This document shows positions 24,476 through 32,042 of a stretch of 64,000 nt of DNA, one piece after another (within the stretch, counting starts at the first letter, position 1; each line of letters begins with the position of its first letter). This DNA is from Avidesulfovibrio sp964369685. GTDB taxonomy: Bacteria > Desulfobacterota > Desulfovibrionia > Desulfovibrionales > Desulfovibrionaceae. Below the pieces are notes generated by a model, which searched no databases, was not told the origin of the DNA, and saw only the letters and a list, made by a program, of their open reading frames with translations. The stretch is from NCBI GenBank assembly GCA_964369685.1, contig CAYJFB010000013.1:5429-69428 (forward strand). Direction: 5' to 3'. The translations under genes and the position numbers were made by a program.

Positions 24476-26218
24476 ATGCGTTGGAGTAAAGGGTATATTC
24501 CCACGTTGAAGGAAGCCCCCGGCGATGCCGAGGTGATCAGTCATCAACTTTTATTGCGTGCAGGCATGATCCGCAAATTGAGCAGCGGTATTTACAGCTG
24601 GTTGCCATTGGGTTTACGCGCCTTAAACAAGGCTGCAAACATCGTCCGCGAAGAAATGAATGCCGCCGATGCACAAGAAATTCTCATGCCCGCCGTTATT
24701 CCCGGTGATTTGTGGAAAGAATCGGGGCGTTGGGAAAAATACGGAAAAGAACTGTTGCGTTTCAAAGATCGTCATGAACGTGACTACTGCTTAGGCCCCA
24801 CTCATGAAGAAGTGGTGACTGATTTATTGCGCGGTGAAGTGCGCTCATATCGCCAATTACCAATCAATGTCTATCAGATTCAGAGCAAATTTCGTGACGA
24901 AATTCGCCCTCGCTTTGGCTTAATGCGCGGACGTGAATTTTTGATGAAAGACGGCTACTCCTTCGATCGCGACGATGCAGGCGCCGACGCCAGCTATCAA
25001 AGCATGTTTGCGGCGTATAAGCGTATTTTTACACGCATGGGATTGCAATTTCGTCCCGTTGAAGCCGATTCAGGATCCATCGGAGGAAACTTTTCTCATG
25101 AGTTTATGGTGCTTGCCGAAACCGGTGAAGACACTATTGCCTATTGTACCGCGTGCGAATGGGCGTCCAATGTCGAACGTGCCGCCGTTTGTGTTACAAA
25201 GGACAAAACGCCTCCTGTGGACACGCTACCTTTGGCAGAGGTTTCCACTCCCGGACAACACACCATTGATGAGGTGTGTGCCTATTTACATGTTGCACCG
25301 CAATCATTGATTAAAACGTTACTCTTTGAAGCAGACGGTAAGCCGGTTGCCGTACTTTTGCGCGGTGATCGTGAATTGAATGACATAAAACTGAAAAACC
25401 TATTAGATGCCAATGAGGTTGTGTTTGCCTCTGCCGAACATGTGCAAGCGTGGACGGGTGCGCCTGTCGGTTTTGCAGGCCCTGTCGGTTTACGTGAACG
25501 TTGTCCTGAGTTGGTCATGTTGGTTGATTCGGAACTGGAAGGCACAACAGGCATGATTGTCGGTGCCAACAAAGCGGATACACACACCATGCACCTTGAT
25601 TTAATGCGGGATCTGCATGAACCGTTACGTTTTGTCGATGTGCGTGTGATCACGACGACAGATCCATGTCCGTGTTGCGGAGCCGCGATCGGTTTGGCGC
25701 GTGGTATTGAAGTCGGTCATGTTTTCAAGCTGGGTACAAAGTATTCGGAAGCCATGGGTGCTGTGTTTCTTGATGAACAAGGACAAGAACAAGTCATGAT
25801 CATGGGCTGTTACGGTATCGGTGTTTCTCGTGTTGTGGCCGCTTGTATCGAACAGTGCTACGATAAAGACGGTATTATCTTTCCGCCAAGTTTGGCTCCT
25901 TATACGGTTTTGCTACTGAATCTTGATCCAAAAAATGCCGAAACAAGCGCAAAAGCCGACGAACTGTATGCGTTTTTACAAACACAAGGTTTCGATGTGT
26001 TGCTTGATGACCGCGAAGAACGCCCCGGAGTAAAATTTAAGGACGCCGATTTGTTGGGTATGCCCCTTCAGCTTGTTCTTGGCGGTAAAGGACTTGCACG
26101 CGGCATTGTCGAAGCCAAAAACCGAAAAACACAAGAAAAAACAGAATTGTCTCTTGAGAACTTTGCCGAACACTTTACAACATGGCAACACGCTGTCTTT
26201 AAAACATTCCAAGAATGA
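24476..26218 (+). CDS. proS: Prolyl-tRNA synthetase (bacterial type, with editing insert)
   Basis: 580 residues from ATG 24476, with AAGGATAG upstream. Charges tRNA-Pro. Class II motifs are present: motif 2 RDEIRPRFGLMRGREFLMKDGYSFD (seen in parts), TxE-type loop LGPTHEEVVTDLL and motif 3 MGCYGIGVSRVVAACIEQ. Residues about 225-385 form the YbaK-like editing insert (EADGKPVAVLLRGDRELND) that removes Ala from tRNA-Pro. The anticodon-binding domain closes the protein (DDREERPGVKFKDADLLGMP). Length is normal for the bacterial type. Confidence 0.97.
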   Translation: MRWSKGYIPTLKEAPGDAEVISHQLLLRAGMIRKLSSGIYSWLPLGLRALNKAANIVREEMNAADAQEILMPAVIPGDLWKESGRWEKYGKELLRFKDRHERDYCLGPTHEEVVTDLLRGEVRSYRQLPINVYQIQSKFRDEIRPRFGLMRGREFLMKDGYSFDRDDAGADASYQSMFAAYKRIFTRMGLQFRPVEADSGSIGGNFSHEFMVLAETGEDTIAYCTACEWASNVERAAVCVTKDKTPPVDTLPLAEVSTPGQHTIDEVCAYLHVAPQSLIKTLLFEADGKPVAVLLRGDRELNDIKLKNLLDANEVVFASAEHVQAWTGAPVGFAGPVGLRERCPELVMLVDSELEGTTGMIVGANKADTHTMHLDLMRDLHEPLRFVDVRVITTTDPCPCCGAAIGLARGIEVGHVFKLGTKYSEAMGAVFLDEQGQEQVMIMGCYGIGVSRVVAACIEQCYDKDGIIFPPSLAPYTVLLLNLDPKNAETSAKADELYAFLQTQGFDVLLDDREERPGVKFKDADLLGMPLQLVLGGKGLARGIVEAKNRKTQEKTELSLENFAEHFTTWQHAVFKTFQE

Positions 26219-26269
26219 ATGTGAAAAACAAGATCTCGTTGCCTGTGTCGGTAAACACAGCCGAGCTCT

Positions 26270-26319
26270 ACTCCCTCCGGCAGACTTTGTGACAGTGCCA
26301 AAAGCAATCCGGAGGGAGT
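26270..26319. repeat. 11-bp inverted repeat downstream of proS
   Basis: ACTCCCTCCGG (26270-26280) is the exact complement of 26309-26319, with a 28-nt loop and no U-run. It lies 52 bp after proS and 103 bp before the glycosyltransferase start, so it may mark the end of the proS transcript. Confidence 0.45.
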
Positions 26320-26421
26320 GTATGCAGAATCCATGACCGAAAAACGTCGTGAAATGTGATGCAGAGATAGTCCAAAACGCGTTGATGTGAACACGCTCCA
26401 GACAACAGATAAGGATGTCCA

Positions 26422-27216
26422 GTGTCTCTTTTTCCTAGCAATTGGGATATTCCCCATTTTACAACAACATCTTTTGCTCCACGGCACACCAAGTATGCCC
26501 TTGTTATCCCCGTAATCAATGAAGGCAAACGGATTCAAAACGTTTTGCGCAAACTTGAAGAACAAGGCTTCAGCCGTATGCTTGATATTGTGATTGCCGA
26601 CGGCGGCAGTACAGACGGTTCATTGGACGTGAATTTTTTACACCGTTGTCATGTTCGGGTGTTATTATGCAAACAAGACCGCGGCAAACTGTCAGCGCAA
26701 TTGCGTATGGCGTATGCGTGGGCTTTGCAAGAAGGCTATGAAGGCGTCATTACTCTTGACGGCAATGATAAAGATTCTGTCGAATCCATGCCAAACTTCA
26801 TTCGTGCTCTTGAAAACGGCATTGATTATGTGCAAGCTTCACGGTTTATTCGCGGAGGACAAGGCCTCAATACGCCATGGTTTCGCTTGTTTGCCATTCG
26901 TCTGTTACACGCACCGATAACAAGTTTTGCCGCAAAAACATGGCTTACCGATACAACCCAAGGTTTTCGAGGGTACAGCCGAACACTGTTGCTTGACCCT
27001 AAGGTTCAACCGTTTCGTTCGTGTTTTCTTAACTATGAATTATTGGCCTATTTGTCTGTCAGAGCAGGACAATTAGGCTATAAAGTACAAGAAGTCCCCA
27101 CGGTCAGAAGCTATCCTTCGTCAGGCACGATACCGACAAAAATACATCCGATTCACGGTTCTGTTGAATTGTTGCGTGTGCTGTTCAAAGCTTGTACAGG
27201 AGGATATAATCCGTAA
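26422..27216 (+). CDS. Glycosyltransferase family 2 (DPM1-like, soluble)
   Basis: 264 residues; GTG start at 26422 with AAGGATG upstream. The GT-A fold motifs are YALVIPVINEGKRIQNVLRKL, DIVIADGGSTDGS and VITLDGNDKDSVESMPNF, with DGND at the position of the metal-binding DxD; RFIRGGQGLNTPWFR and TDTTQGFRGYSR follow. It lacks the C-terminal transmembrane pair of GtrB. Its neighbour 1.2 kb downstream is a GtrA-like flippase, so transfer of a sugar to polyprenyl phosphate is plausible. The acceptor and sugar are unknown. Confidence 0.82.
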   Translation: MSLFPSNWDIPHFTTTSFAPRHTKYALVIPVINEGKRIQNVLRKLEEQGFSRMLDIVIADGGSTDGSLDVNFLHRCHVRVLLCKQDRGKLSAQLRMAYAWALQEGYEGVITLDGNDKDSVESMPNFIRALENGIDYVQASRFIRGGQGLNTPWFRLFAIRLLHAPITSFAAKTWLTDTTQGFRGYSRTLLLDPKVQPFRSCFLNYELLAYLSVRAGQLGYKVQEVPTVRSYPSSGTIPTKIHPIHGSVELLRVLFKACTGGYNP

Positions 27217-27337
27217 AAGGGTTTGTCGTTTTATTTTGAGAACTATTTTATCCAAAAAATATAACGTAAACAAGTGGTAAACATCGCTTGTCATGTCAGA
27301 TATGAACAAAGATGTGATGAAAGAAGTGTAAAAATAT

Positions 27338-28483
27338 ATGGCTGAAGTTTTTGATATTGCTATTGTCGGCGGCGGTTTTTACGGCTGTTGTTTGGCGTTG
27401 TATCTCGCGGACAAAAAGCGTTCTGTGGTGTTGTTTGAAAAAGAACCGATTTTGATGTCTCGAGCTTCGGCCATCAATCAAGCGCGTGTACACAGCGGAT
27501 TTCATTATCCGCGGAGTTTAACAACAGCGTTGCGTTCATTGGTTAATTTTCCACGTTTTGTTTATGAATTTCGTGATGCTATCGTTGACGATTTTACTAT
27601 GTGTTATGCCATCGCCAGGCACGGCAGCAAGGTGAATGCACAACGCTTTTGGCGTATGTATACCGACATGAAAGCCCCCATTAAACCTGCCTCACCGACA
27701 ATGAAAGGATTGTTTGCATCAAGTATGATTGAAAACGTGTTTGCCTGTCAGGAATACGCTTTTAATCATGATCTGTTGCGTGACATTTTGGAACACCGCC
27801 TCAAGCAACGCTCCGTAGAGGTGCGCCGTGAAACAGAAATTATCAAAGCGCAAAGCATAGCAAACAACCAAACGCGTTTGACAGACACACATCAAAAGAG
27901 TGTACACGCCACACACATATTCAATTGTACCTATTCGCGCATCAATGTTTTTTTGGAACAATCGAATCTGGAACCTCTGGCCTTAAAGCATGAACTCACA
28001 GAAATGCTGCTTATCGAGTCTCCTGAAGAACTCCACGGTTTGGCTGTCACAGTTATGGACGGCGCGTTTTTTTCTTTAATGCCGTATCCGAGCCGATCGG
28101 CATACACCTTGTCTCACGTTCGATATACCCCCCACGCCCAGTGGCATGACAACAAGCCCTGTATCGACGGACACAAAGTGTTGCAACATTATCACAAAAA
28201 AAGTCATATGCCCTTTATGCTGCGTGATGTGCAACGCTTCATGCCTGATCTCACACTGCACTTTCGTGAATCGCTTTTTGAAATCAAAACGGTCTTACAA
28301 CGCAATGAAATTGATGACGGACGCCCTATTTTTTATCGCACCCATCCTGAACTCGGCAATGTTCATACCGTGATGGGCAGTAAAATAGACAATGTCTATG
28401 ATCTCCTTGAAGCCTTGGGAGATATCGCAGCGCCTATAAAAAAACATTCCCCCAAAAACACCACTTCGAGATTTTTTTCATGA
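27338..28483 (+). CDS. FAD-dependent oxidoreductase (DAO family) of the glycan cluster
   Basis: 381 residues. The dinucleotide-binding motif IVGGGFYGCCLALYLA is at residues 9-24, with acidic Glu in VVLFEKE and the FAD contact SRASAINQARVHSGFHYPRS. The remainder is consistent with the D-amino-acid oxidase/L-2-hydroxyglutarate dehydrogenase superfamily. It overlaps the next gene (GtrA-like) by the 4-bp ATGA at 28480-28483. Oxidoreductases of this type occur in polysaccharide and lipid-glycan clusters, but the substrate is not known here. Confidence 0.78.
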   Translation: MAEVFDIAIVGGGFYGCCLALYLADKKRSVVLFEKEPILMSRASAINQARVHSGFHYPRSLTTALRSLVNFPRFVYEFRDAIVDDFTMCYAIARHGSKVNAQRFWRMYTDMKAPIKPASPTMKGLFASSMIENVFACQEYAFNHDLLRDILEHRLKQRSVEVRRETEIIKAQSIANNQTRLTDTHQKSVHATHIFNCTYSRINVFLEQSNLEPLALKHELTEMLLIESPEELHGLAVTVMDGAFFSLMPYPSRSAYTLSHVRYTPHAQWHDNKPCIDGHKVLQHYHKKSHMPFMLRDVQRFMPDLTLHFRESLFEIKTVLQRNEIDDGRPIFYRTHPELGNVHTVMGSKIDNVYDLLEALGDIAAPIKKHSPKNTTSRFFS

Positions 28484-28881
28484 AAGAGTTTGTACGTTGC
28501 GGTATGCGTTTTTTTTCGGGCTCGCTTGTGGGTGCCGTATTGGATGCGGCGTTGACGTTGGTGTTGTTGTGGTGTGATCTGCCAATATTTGTCGCGTGTT
28601 TTTTGGGGTGGAGCTGTGCGGTGTTGTTCACGTATGGCATTCATTTGCGTTGGACCTTTTCTCTCAACAAACAAGAAGCGTTCCTTTCGCAGCGCACTGT
28701 TCGATTTTGTGCGTTGGCGTGCAGTACGCTTGCCATGCGCTTTCTTGTTCTTGCAATAGGGGAGGGGATTTTGGCTCTACAAACGCCTGTCGAACAAAGC
28801 GGCTTGGTGCTTTGTTCTTTTATGTTGTCTTTTCTTTTTAATTTTATCGTGGCAAAACAATGGATTTTTCAAAAAGCATAA
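28480..28881 (+). CDS. GtrA-like four-helix membrane protein
   Basis: 133 residues, four predicted transmembrane helices. The N-terminal FVRCGMRFFSGSLVGAVLDAALTLVLL and the final FLFNFIVAKQWIFQK are typical of GtrA/DPMS_TMD proteins. GtrA flips polyprenyl-phosphate sugars across the inner membrane. It is translationally coupled to the FAD oxidoreductase and probably uses the lipid-linked product of the glycosyltransferase at 26422. Confidence 0.85.
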   Translation: MKEFVRCGMRFFSGSLVGAVLDAALTLVLLWCDLPIFVACFLGWSCAVLFTYGIHLRWTFSLNKQEAFLSQRTVRFCALACSTLAMRFLVLAIGEGILALQTPVEQSGLVLCSFMLSFLFNFIVAKQWIFQKA

Positions 28882-28930
28882 CGATTCAAACAGACCTTCC
28901 CAATTGGTTCTGTTTTTTGGGGGGCAGAAG

Positions 28931-29494
28931 ATGGTTGTTATAGAAATGATTTTTTTGGCTTTGGCTTTGGCTTTGGATGCGTTTGCGGTCTCTCTTTGTC
29001 TTGGCTGTTCGGGAACACAGCTTTCAATCAAACAATATATGCGAATTGCTTTCACATTCGGCATCTTTCAGGGATTGATGCCCGTGTTGGGTTGGGCAAT
29101 GGGCTTGACGGTGCAACAGTATATTGTCTCATGGGATCATTGGGTTGCTTTTGCGCTTTTGGTGTGGATTGGTTTTGGAATGCTAAAAAGCGGTCTGTCC
29201 TCAAAGGGTGAAGGCGTTTGCTGTGTGCTGCAAAACAAGCGTTTATTCGTGCTTGCCGTGGCGACAAGTATTGATGCTTTTGCAGTGGGGCTTTCTTTTG
29301 CGCTTTTACAAAAAACTATTTGGCTTTCTGCATTGGTTATCGGTGTTTGTTGTGCGATACTCACGGCGTGTGGCCTTTCTTTGGGACAACGTTTTGTCAA
29401 AGCAACACACCTCGGCAAGAAAGCCGAAGTGCTCGGCGGTATTGTTTTGATTTTGATTGGCTGTAATATCTTATATGAACACGGTGTTTTTTAG
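28931..29494 (+). CDS. mntP: Manganese efflux pump MntP
   Basis: 187 residues from ATG 28931 preceded by a G-rich site; an earlier ATG at 28904 adds nine residues not found in the family. Six hydrophobic helices form two repeats, each starting with an acidic motif in the membrane: LALALDAFAVSLCLGC and ATSIDAFAVGLSFAL. MntP exports Mn2+. I see no manganese riboswitch (yybP-ykoY type) in the 49 bp before the start. Confidence 0.92.
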   Translation: MVVIEMIFLALALALDAFAVSLCLGCSGTQLSIKQYMRIAFTFGIFQGLMPVLGWAMGLTVQQYIVSWDHWVAFALLVWIGFGMLKSGLSSKGEGVCCVLQNKRLFVLAVATSIDAFAVGLSFALLQKTIWLSALVIGVCCAILTACGLSLGQRFVKATHLGKKAEVLGGIVLILIGCNILYEHGVF

Positions 29495-29599
29495 AGCTTG
29501 GTTTTCAAGATTTTTTTGTTAATCAATAAATCTTTTTTGAGGAGAGATACCCTACGGAATGGGGGCTTCCCAGAAAAAAAGAAAATTTTTCTTCCGGTC

Positions 29600-29628
29600 T
29601 TTACCGTTTTTTTAAGATGGCGTATACT
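29600..29628 (+). promoter_or_regulatory. Probable sigma-70 promoter for dapF
   Basis: TTTACC (29600-29605) and TATACT (29623-29628) are 17 bp apart, 104 bp before the dapF start. Four and five of six consensus positions match respectively. Confidence 0.45.
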
Positions 29629-29731
29629 CTTTGCTTACAGCAGGATGAATGTGTGCATTCACAATGTCATTTTATGAGCCGTTTTTTTGTGATGTTTGTT
29701 CATCCCTGTATAGTCTTTTTTGAGGATTTAT

Positions 29732-30616
29732 ATGGATATAGCTTTTACAAAAATGCATGGTATTGGCAATGATTATATTTATATCAATGGTTTTATACAT
29801 GATATAGACAATCCTTCTTCATTGGCTTGTCTGATGAGTGATCGTCATTTTGGTGTCGGTTCAGACGGCTTGGTGCTCATTTTGCCTCCCACAGATGATA
29901 TGAAAGACTATGCCGACGTGCGCATGCGCATGTTTAACAGCGATGGATCAGAAGCAGAAATGTGTGGCAACGCCTCGCGCTGTGTGGGGAAGTACGTCGT
30001 TGACAACGGCCTTGTCCAAACAACAGCAGCCAATCCACAACCCATACGCTTGCAAACCTTGGCCGGGATAAAAATCATCACACCGTTGTTTGAAGACGGG
30101 AAGGTTGTCGGTGCAACGGTTGATATGGGTGAACCTGAACTTGTGCCTTCTCGTATTCCTGTTCTGGTTGTTGACGGAGACGATGATACACGCTTTATTG
30201 CTCGAACAGTCAATGTCGCCGGTACGATTCGTTCAGTGACGGCTGTATCTATGGGTAATCCTCATGCTGTTGTGTTTGTTGAAAATACAGAAAAACTTGA
30301 TTTGCCGCATATCGGTTCTGAGTTTGAAACACATCCAATCTTCCCTGCCAAAGTCAATACAGAATTTGTACAGATTATGGATTCTGCCAAAGTGAAAATG
30401 CGTGTTTGGGAACGCGGTGCGGGGGAAACATTGGCGTGTGGGACCGGTGCGTGTGCCGTGGCTGTGGCTTCTGTACTTACTGGAAAAACAGGCCGTGCGA
30501 TTGATGTCGAATTACTCGGCGGTACGTTACATATCAATTGGGATGCCGAAACAAATCATGTCTTTATGACAGGTGGAGCGGTCACTGTTTTTGACGGTGT
30601 GTTTCATACACAATAA
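29732..30616 (+). CDS. dapF: Diaminopimelate epimerase
   Basis: 294 residues from ATG 29732 with GAGGA upstream. Converts LL- to meso-diaminopimelate for lysine and peptidoglycan synthesis. Both active-site cysteines are there: MCGNASRCVGKYVV (first Cys) and LACGTGACAVAVASVLTG (second). KMHGIGNDYIYI and DGLVLILPP at the N-terminus are also standard. It precedes dapL, which makes its substrate directly from tetrahydrodipicolinate; the two are separated by a structured 180-bp region. Confidence 0.97.
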   Translation: MDIAFTKMHGIGNDYIYINGFIHDIDNPSSLACLMSDRHFGVGSDGLVLILPPTDDMKDYADVRMRMFNSDGSEAEMCGNASRCVGKYVVDNGLVQTTAANPQPIRLQTLAGIKIITPLFEDGKVVGATVDMGEPELVPSRIPVLVVDGDDDTRFIARTVNVAGTIRSVTAVSMGNPHAVVFVENTEKLDLPHIGSEFETHPIFPAKVNTEFVQIMDSAKVKMRVWERGAGETLACGTGACAVAVASVLTGKTGRAIDVELLGGTLHINWDAETNHVFMTGGAVTVFDGVFHTQ

Positions 30617-30632
30617 TCTTTTTCTTTTATTA

Positions 30633-30742
30633 TATAGCCATGTGATTTTTATTGTGATGCCTTGCACTTTCAACGTACAGAGTAAGGAACCGAACTATTC
30701 CTCTTACGAGTTATGCTGTCTGCAAAAAAGAACATGGCTATA
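30633..30742 (+). ncRNA. Long nested stem structure between dapF and dapL (candidate structured RNA)
   Basis: TATAGCCATGT (30633-30643) is the exact complement of 30732-30742. Inside it, TTGCA/TGCAA, ACAG/CTGT and GTAAGGAA/TTCC-TTAC form successive inner stems in the correct order, so about 110 nt can fold into one long imperfect hairpin. It lies 55 bp before the dapL start and 16 bp after the dapF stop. It does not match the lysine riboswitch as I know it. It could be a cis-regulatory leader, a small RNA or an inserted palindromic element. Confidence 0.5.
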
Positions 30743-30796
30743 AAATGTCTAAAAAATTTTTATTATTTTAATGTGTAAAGACATAAGGATACATTC

Positions 30797-32020
30797 ATGC
30801 CTCAAGTTAATGACGCTTTTCTCCGTTTGCCGGGGAGTTATTTGTTTGCAGAAATTCGTCGCCGTGTTGACGCGTGTAAAGCTACAAATCCCAATCGTTC
30901 ATTTATCAGTCTTGGCATCGGTGATGTCACGCGCCCTTTGGTTCCTGCGATTATCGACGCGTTGCATAAAGCCGTTGACGAGATGGCTCAAGCAGAAACG
31001 TTTCGCGGTTACGGCCCCGAACAAGGTTATGATTTTTTACGCCAAGCCATCGCCAAAAATGATTACGCCGTTCGTGGAGTAAACATCGATCCCGATGAGA
31101 TTTTCATTAGTGACGGCGCCAAATGTGATGTGGGGCACTTTCAGGATCTCTTTGCCGCAGACACTGTTGTGGCTTTGACCGATCCTGTTTATCCCGTCTA
31201 CGCCGACACCAACGCCATGGCCAATCGTGCAGGCCATTGGGACGGCACACGTTGGGATGGACTGATTTATTTGCCTTGTGTGCGCGAAAATGACTTTGTG
31301 CCCGATTTTCCGAAACAACGTCCCGACATTATTTATCTGTGTTACCCCAATAATCCCACAGGTACCGTGCTCAACCGTGCGGCATTGAAAGCGTGGGTGG
31401 AATACGCACAAAAAATCGGTGCCGTCATTCTTTATGATTCGGCATATGAAGCGTTTATTACAGAACCTGACGTGCCACATAGCATTTTTGAGATTGAAGG
31501 CGCTCGTGAAGTGGCTGTTGAATTTCGCAGTTTCTCAAAAATTGCAGGCTTTACGGGGTTGCGTTGTGCGTATGTAACCATTCCAAAAGAGCTTGTCATA
31601 CACAGTGCCGAAAAAGGAAAAATTTCGTTGCACAGCTTGTGGCTAAGACACCAAAGCACACGATTCAACGGGTGTGCATATGTTGTACAGCGCGCAGCCG
31701 AAGCGGTCTTCAGTCCCGAGGGCTACGCTCAATGTATGGAAAATATCAGAGGCTATATGAAAAATGCTGCGGATATTCGTCAAGGTGTTGTTGAGCTGGG
31801 GCTTGAAGCGTTTGGTGGGGTAAATGCACCGTATATTTGGCTGCAAACACCGAACGGCGAAAAATCATGGGACTTTTTTGAACGGTTGTTGAACAATACA
31901 GGTCTTATATGTACACCCGGTTCGGGCTTTGGCCCCAGCGGTGAAGGGTATGCACGCTTAACCGCCTTTGGCACGGCAGAACAAACCGCCGAAGCCATCC
32001 AACGATTAAAACAATTTTGA
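30797..32020 (+). CDS. dapL: LL-diaminopimelate aminotransferase
   Basis: 407 residues, normal for the family. Makes LL-diaminopimelate from tetrahydrodipicolinate and glutamate in one step, bypassing the acylation routes. Fold-type I aminotransferase with the PLP Lys in FRSFSKIAGFTGLRC and conserved AETFRGYGPEQGYDFLR, FISDGAKCDVGHFQ, DPVYPVYADTN, CYPNNPTGTV and the C-terminal GSGFGPSGEGYARLTAFG. A chemoreceptor gene follows 22 bp downstream, probably in the same transcript. Confidence 0.96.
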   Translation: MPQVNDAFLRLPGSYLFAEIRRRVDACKATNPNRSFISLGIGDVTRPLVPAIIDALHKAVDEMAQAETFRGYGPEQGYDFLRQAIAKNDYAVRGVNIDPDEIFISDGAKCDVGHFQDLFAADTVVALTDPVYPVYADTNAMANRAGHWDGTRWDGLIYLPCVRENDFVPDFPKQRPDIIYLCYPNNPTGTVLNRAALKAWVEYAQKIGAVILYDSAYEAFITEPDVPHSIFEIEGAREVAVEFRSFSKIAGFTGLRCAYVTIPKELVIHSAEKGKISLHSLWLRHQSTRFNGCAYVVQRAAEAVFSPEGYAQCMENIRGYMKNAADIRQGVVELGLEAFGGVNAPYIWLQTPNGEKSWDFFERLLNNTGLICTPGSGFGPSGEGYARLTAFGTAEQTAEAIQRLKQF

Positions 32021-32042
32021 AGTGTCTCGGAAGGAGAAAATC

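Noticed and set aside
28882..28930. Manganese (yybP-ykoY) riboswitch before mntP
   Set aside because: Only 49 bp separate the genes and the region has just a short AACAGA/TCTGTT hairpin with T residues, a weak terminator at most.
30617..30796. Lysine riboswitch before dapL
   Set aside because: The nested stem does not show the lysine riboswitch junction motifs as I know them.
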